9,337 bases of DNA from UBA1038 sp964481445 (GTDB taxonomy: Bacteria; Bacillota; Clostridia; Christensenellales; Aristaeellaceae), in assembly GCA_964481445.1 (NCBI GenBank), contig CAYZTQ010000072.1, positions 1 to 9,337 on the forward strand, read 5' to 3'. Position 1 is the first letter of the stretch. Every line of letters begins with the position of its first letter. The position numbers and the translations under genes were made by a program. The notes below the pieces were generated by a model that was given only the letters and a program-made list of their open reading frames with translations, was not told the DNA's origin and ran no database searches. Shown one piece after another: positions 5,890 through 9,337 of the stretch.

Positions 5890-8800
5890 ATGCCTCGCAT
5901 TGATATCCCCGGCCGCGGCGCTTTGCTGCGGCAGGACATGACGCTGGAAAACCTGTATAAAATCACCGTCTCCGAGGGCGGACTCGTGGCCAGCCGCTGG
6001 CTGGAAGGCGATGAGGAAAAGGCGCTGACCTTCTCCGAGTATGACGCGATGACGAGGGATTACGCGTCCTTCCTGCTTTCCGCCATCGGCGGCGAAAACC
6101 GCGGGCGCTTCGTGGCCATCCAGATGGATACGGGGCGGCACTGGTTCCCCACCTTCTGGGGGCTGATGATGGCGGGCTATCAGGTGCTGCTGCTGGACGC
6201 CTCGCTGAGCGATGAGATGACGGGCTACATGCTGGGGCAGGCGGGGGCCGCGGCGCTGATTACCAGAAAGCGGCGCGCTCTTCCCTCCGGCGTGGTGCAG
6301 GTGCTGCACGAGGAGCTGTTCGCCTCGCGCGGTCACGAGGGCTTTGAGCCGCGCTTTGCAAGCCAGGTGGCTCTCTGCACCAGCGGCACCACGGCCACCA
6401 GCCGCATCTTCGTCTACGATGAGGAGGCCGTCTGCCACCAGGTGCTCAACAGCGAGCTGCTGCACGCGGCCAACCGCCGCATGGTGTCGGGCGAAATCGA
6501 GCGCTCGCTCTCCTTCCTGCCCTATCACCACATTTTCGGCTTCATGGTCAACCTTTTGTGGTGCAACTACATCGGCTACGAATCCATCTTTATGAAGGAC
6601 CGCGCGCCCGAGACCATCCTCTCCACGGCGCGGCGCTTCAAAATCACCTTCCTGTGCGCGGTACCGCTGCTGGCCAACAACCTGTCGGTGTCGCTTTCCA
6701 AAAAGGTGGCGCTGGAGGGCAAAAGGAAGCAGGCGGCCTTCAAATTCGCGCGCCAGCTGAGCCTGTTTTTGCAGAGGATCAACCCCGAGTTCGGCATGGA
6801 CTTCGCCAGGAACGTGCTGTTTAAGGATGTGGTGGCCCGCATCCTCGGCCCGGATGTGCGCTGCGTCATTCTGGGCGGCAGTCATACGCCCGAGGAGCAC
6901 ATGCGCACCATCTCGGCCCTGGGCTACTACACGGTGTCCGGTTTCGGCATGACGGAGACGGCCATCACCTCGGTGGAAACGGCCCTCAACCTCAAGACCC
7001 GCACCTCCGGCTCGGTCGGCCGACCGCTGTCCAGCGCCGAGTACCGCGTGCAGTCGGACGGCAAGCGCTCCAACAGCGGCGAAATGTACATCCGCGGCAA
7101 ATCGGTGCACACCGGCCGCCTGGTGGACGGGCATCTGGCGGGGCCGGACCTCGACGCCGAGGGCTGGTACAAGACCGGCGACATCGTGCGGCTGGAAAAG
7201 GGCATGCGCATGTATGTCGAGGGCCGCAGCAAGGACGTGATCATCAACGAGTCGGGCGAGAACGTCTACCCCGATGAGATCGAGGACAGCTTCGGCGTGC
7301 TTTCGGGCGTGGATCAGTACAGCGTGCTGGGCATCAAAAACACCGGCGTCAGCCGGATCAACCGCCTGAAGCGCCGCCGCCACATCAACCCCGATTATGA
7401 GGATATCACGCTGGTGCTCAGCGTGGGCGACCGCTACCGCGACGACGCCTTTTTGAGCGATCTGATGCGGCAGGTGGCCGCGCTCAACAACCGCCTGCCC
7501 ACCTTAAAGCGCGTGACCCGCGTGCTGGCGACGCCGGAGCGCTTTCAAACCGCCAACGGCATCAAGGTCAAGCGCCTGACGCTGAAGGCCGCCATCGAAA
7601 AGGAAAAGATGGCCTACCGTGACCTCGACCTCAAGACAGGCGCGGCGCCCCTGCACGAGAATACCCCCATCGTCAATGAGGAGCAGAGCCCCAAGGGGCT
7701 GGAGACCGGCGAGATCCGCCAGAAGGTGCGGCAGGTCTACGCGGAAACGCTGCAGATTGCGCCCGAAACGCTGAGCGACTCGGCGCACTTTATCGACGAT
7801 CTGGGCGGCGACAGCCTGCAGGTGCTGAGCCTTTCCCTGAAGGTGGAAGAGCTCTTCTCGGTGCTGATCCCGGTGGAGGAGTACGCGCTGTGCACCACGG
7901 TGGACGGCCTGACCGCCCTGCTGGAGGAAAAGCTGGGGCAGGCCCCCGAAAAGAAGGCCGATGAAGCGCCCGAAAAGGTGGAGCCGATCACCGAGTTCAA
8001 AAACGCGCCGGAGGCCATCGCCTTTGCCAGACGCATGGAGGCGCTGATGGGCGAGGGGGCCGAGAACCCCTATTTCGTGGTGCACGATTCGCCGCTGTCG
8101 GATACCAGCCTGATGGACGGCAAGCGGGTGCTGAACTTCGGCAGCTATAACTACGCGGGCATGAGCGGCCGCAAAGAGACGCAGGAAGCCGCCAAGGCCG
8201 CCATCGATAAATACGGCACCTCGGCCTCTGGCAGCCGCCTCTTGGCCGGCGAAAAGAGCCTGAACATCGAGCTGGAAAAAGAGCTGGCCGAGTGGAAGCA
8301 CGCCGAGGACGCGCTGGTGCTGGTGGGCGGCCACTCCACCAACGTGACCTTTGTGGGGAACTTCTGCGGCAAGGACGACCTGATTGTCTACGACGCGCTG
8401 GCGCACAACAGTATCAACCAGGGCTGCCGCCTGAGCGAGGCGACGGTCAAACCCTTCCCGCACAACGATGTGGCGGCGCTTGAAAGCATCCTAAAAAACC
8501 TGCGCGACAGGTTCGCCAAGGTGCTGATCATCATCGAGGGCGCCTACAGCATGGACGGCGACATCGCCCCCGTGCCCGAGATCGTGGCCATCAAAAAAAA
8601 GTACGGCTGCTTTTTGATGGTGGACGAGGCGCACTCCGCCTGCGTGATCGGCAAGACCGGCGGCGGCGTGGACGAGTATTTCGGCCTTGATTCGGGCGAC
8701 ATCGATATCAAGATGGGCACGCTGTCCAAGGGTCTGGGCACCTGCGGCGGCTATCTGGCGGGCAGCCGGGAAATCATTGAGTACCTGCGCTACAACCTGC

Positions 8801-9201
8801 CGGGCTTCGTCTTCTCGGTGGGCATCTCGCCGCCGCTGGCCGCCGCCACGCTGCAGGCCATCCGCCTGCTTCGAAACGACCCCTCCATCATGCAGAAGCT
8901 CGCGCGCAACATCGACTGCTTCGTGGCGGAGGCGCGCAGGCGCGGCATGAACACCTGCCTGGCCGGCAAGACGGCCATCATCCCCATCCTGGTGGGCAGG
9001 GACGAGGACGCCTTCCTCTTAAGCAACCTGCTGCGCCACAAGGGCGTGTTCGTGCCCCCGGCGGTCTATCCCGCCGTGCCGCGCGGCAAGGCCAGGCTGC
9101 GCTTCTGCGTGATCGCCGACCACAACGAGCAGGAAATCGTGGAGGCGCTGGATAAGCTGGAGGAAGCCGCGAAAGAGGCGGGGATCGCGCTTCCTGCCTG
9201 A
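5890..9201 (+). CDS. Trifunctional fatty acid ligase, acyl carrier protein and alpha-oxoamine synthase fusion
   Basis: A 1103-residue fusion whose start is fixed by AGGAGG (5877-5882) 7 bases before ATG. Residues 1-575 are an adenylate-forming ligase: TSGTTATSR (164-172), PYHHIFGF (211-218), GFGMTET (351-357), GWYKTGD (425-431), GRSKDVI (445-451) and NGIKVKR (556-562, probable catalytic lysine). The central part resembles long-chain fatty acyl ligases. Residues 605-682 are an acyl carrier protein with DDLGGDSLQVLS, where S642 takes phosphopantetheine. A charged Pro/Ala/Glu/Lys linker (683-700) leads to a PLP alpha-oxoamine synthase (about 730-1095), with GGHSTN (813-818), H839 stacking on PLP, VDEAHS (D912, H915) and PLP lysine K947 in GTLSKGLG. 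The expected reaction is fatty acid to acyl-ACP, then decarboxylative condensation with an amino acid to a 3-keto amine. Serine would give 3-ketosphinganine; alanine, glycine or others are possible. No signal peptide is seen. Confidence 0.9.
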   Translation: MPRIDIPGRGALLRQDMTLENLYKITVSEGGLVASRWLEGDEEKALTFSEYDAMTRDYASFLLSAIGGENRGRFVAIQMDTGRHWFPTFWGLMMAGYQVLLLDASLSDEMTGYMLGQAGAAALITRKRRALPSGVVQVLHEELFASRGHEGFEPRFASQVALCTSGTTATSRIFVYDEEAVCHQVLNSELLHAANRRMVSGEIERSLSFLPYHHIFGFMVNLLWCNYIGYESIFMKDRAPETILSTARRFKITFLCAVPLLANNLSVSLSKKVALEGKRKQAAFKFARQLSLFLQRINPEFGMDFARNVLFKDVVARILGPDVRCVILGGSHTPEEHMRTISALGYYTVSGFGMTETAITSVETALNLKTRTSGSVGRPLSSAEYRVQSDGKRSNSGEMYIRGKSVHTGRLVDGHLAGPDLDAEGWYKTGDIVRLEKGMRMYVEGRSKDVIINESGENVYPDEIEDSFGVLSGVDQYSVLGIKNTGVSRINRLKRRRHINPDYEDITLVLSVGDRYRDDAFLSDLMRQVAALNNRLPTLKRVTRVLATPERFQTANGIKVKRLTLKAAIEKEKMAYRDLDLKTGAAPLHENTPIVNEEQSPKGLETGEIRQKVRQVYAETLQIAPETLSDSAHFIDDLGGDSLQVLSLSLKVEELFSVLIPVEEYALCTTVDGLTALLEEKLGQAPEKKADEAPEKVEPITEFKNAPEAIAFARRMEALMGEGAENPYFVVHDSPLSDTSLMDGKRVLNFGSYNYAGMSGRKETQEAAKAAIDKYGTSASGSRLLAGEKSLNIELEKELAEWKHAEDALVLVGGHSTNVTFVGNFCGKDDLIVYDALAHNSINQGCRLSEATVKPFPHNDVAALESILKNLRDRFAKVLIIIEGAYSMDGDIAPVPEIVAIKKKYGCFLMVDEAHSACVIGKTGGGVDEYFGLDSGDIDIKMGTLSKGLGTCGGYLAGSREIIEYLRYNLPGFVFSVGISPPLAAATLQAIRLLRNDPSIMQKLARNIDCFVAEARRRGMNTCLAGKTAIIPILVGRDEDAFLLSNLLRHKGVFVPPAVYPAVPRGKARLRFCVIADHNEQEIVEALDKLEEAAKEAGIALPA

Positions 9202-9222
9202 GATAACTCGAATAGCATATTG

Positions 9223-9252
9223 AGCCGGGGGAGAAAATTCCTCCGGCTTTTT
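9223..9252 (+). terminator. Rho-independent terminator of the reductase/fusion operon
   Basis: An 11-bp stem pairs AGCCGGGGGAG (9223-9233) with TTCCTCCGGCT (9238-9248), with two G-U pairs, around an AAAA loop. Five T follow (9248-9252). It begins 21 bases after the stop codon. A further matching pair, AGCATAT (9214-9220) and ATATGCT (9253-9259), flanks the whole element. Confidence 0.92.
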
Positions 9253-9259
9253 ATATGCT

Positions 9260-9337
9260 CATGCTGACGCGATTTCCTCACGCTGAACCCCTGCTTTTGG
9301 TTTCTGCCGTGCATGGAGACACGAATGATATATATAA
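9260..9337. other. Right-edge non-coding sequence, no feature supported
   Basis: After the terminator the last 78 bases turn AT-rich at the very end. The only open frame here, on the minus strand (9314-9066), is largely antisense to the end of the fusion gene and reads back through the terminator. I see no gene or RNA here. Confidence 0.5.

Noticed and set aside
4948..7383. 811-codon minus-strand open frame antisense to the reductase and ligase domain
   Set aside because: It is extremely rich in Ala, His, Gln, Arg and Val, has no recognisable motif, and lies opposite two genes with full family motifs and ribosome binding sites. It is the usual shadow of GC-rich third codon positions.
7504..8463. 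319-codon minus-strand open frame antisense to the ACP and oxoamine synthase domains
   Set aside because: It has shadow composition and no motif, and it crosses the well-defined ACP and PLP domains on the other strand.

Overview
The window looks like a chromosomal segment of a GC-rich, low-G+C-phylum-type bacterium, most likely a gut Clostridia-type Firmicute. The reasons are strong AGGAG/AGGAGG ribosome binding sites before every gene, sigma-A-like promoters in AT-rich islands, classical hairpin-plus-T-run terminators, a clostridial DUF4867-like gene, and strongly GC-biased third codon positions. That bias creates many long antisense shadow ORFs. The assignment is inferred from style and gene content only; no rRNA or marker gene is present. 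I see no mobile elements, tRNAs, CRISPR or phage genes.

Left half, minus strand (about 1-3900): a compact sugar catabolic operon read right to left. A xylulokinase-type FGGY kinase (3596-2049) overlaps by 11 bases a DUF4867-like, cupin-like protein (2059-1427). After 14 bases comes an L-fucose/L-arabinose-type ketol isomerase (1412 to the window edge, C-terminus cut off). Isomerase plus kinase would turn an aldose into a ketose 5-phosphate; the sugar cannot be fixed from sequence. The 392-base region upstream of the kinase holds two candidate promoters, a terminator/antiterminator-like structure, a further hairpin and a short palindrome, so the operon may have a regulated leader.

Centre (3919-5031): an AraC-family regulator on the minus strand with its own promoter and a textbook terminator. 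The promoter covers the first ATG of the longest ORF, so the real start is 48 bases further in, at 4804. The regulator lies between the sugar operon, which it precedes in the same orientation, and a divergent lipid operon, and could act on either.

Right half, plus strand (5032-9252): a two-gene operon closed by a strong terminator. The first gene is a short-chain dehydrogenase/reductase. The second encodes a 1103-residue three-domain protein: an adenylate-forming fatty acid ligase, an acyl carrier protein domain and a PLP-dependent alpha-oxoamine synthase of the serine palmitoyltransferase/AONS/KBL family. The simplest reading is a self-loading enzyme. The ligase activates a free fatty acid, the fused carrier protein holds it, the oxoamine synthase condenses it with an amino acid with loss of CO2 to give a long-chain alpha-amino ketone, and the reductase makes the amino alcohol. 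With serine this would be a sphingoid-base (3-ketosphinganine to sphinganine) pathway in two genes. This is the most interesting content of the window; the amino acid and the product remain inference.
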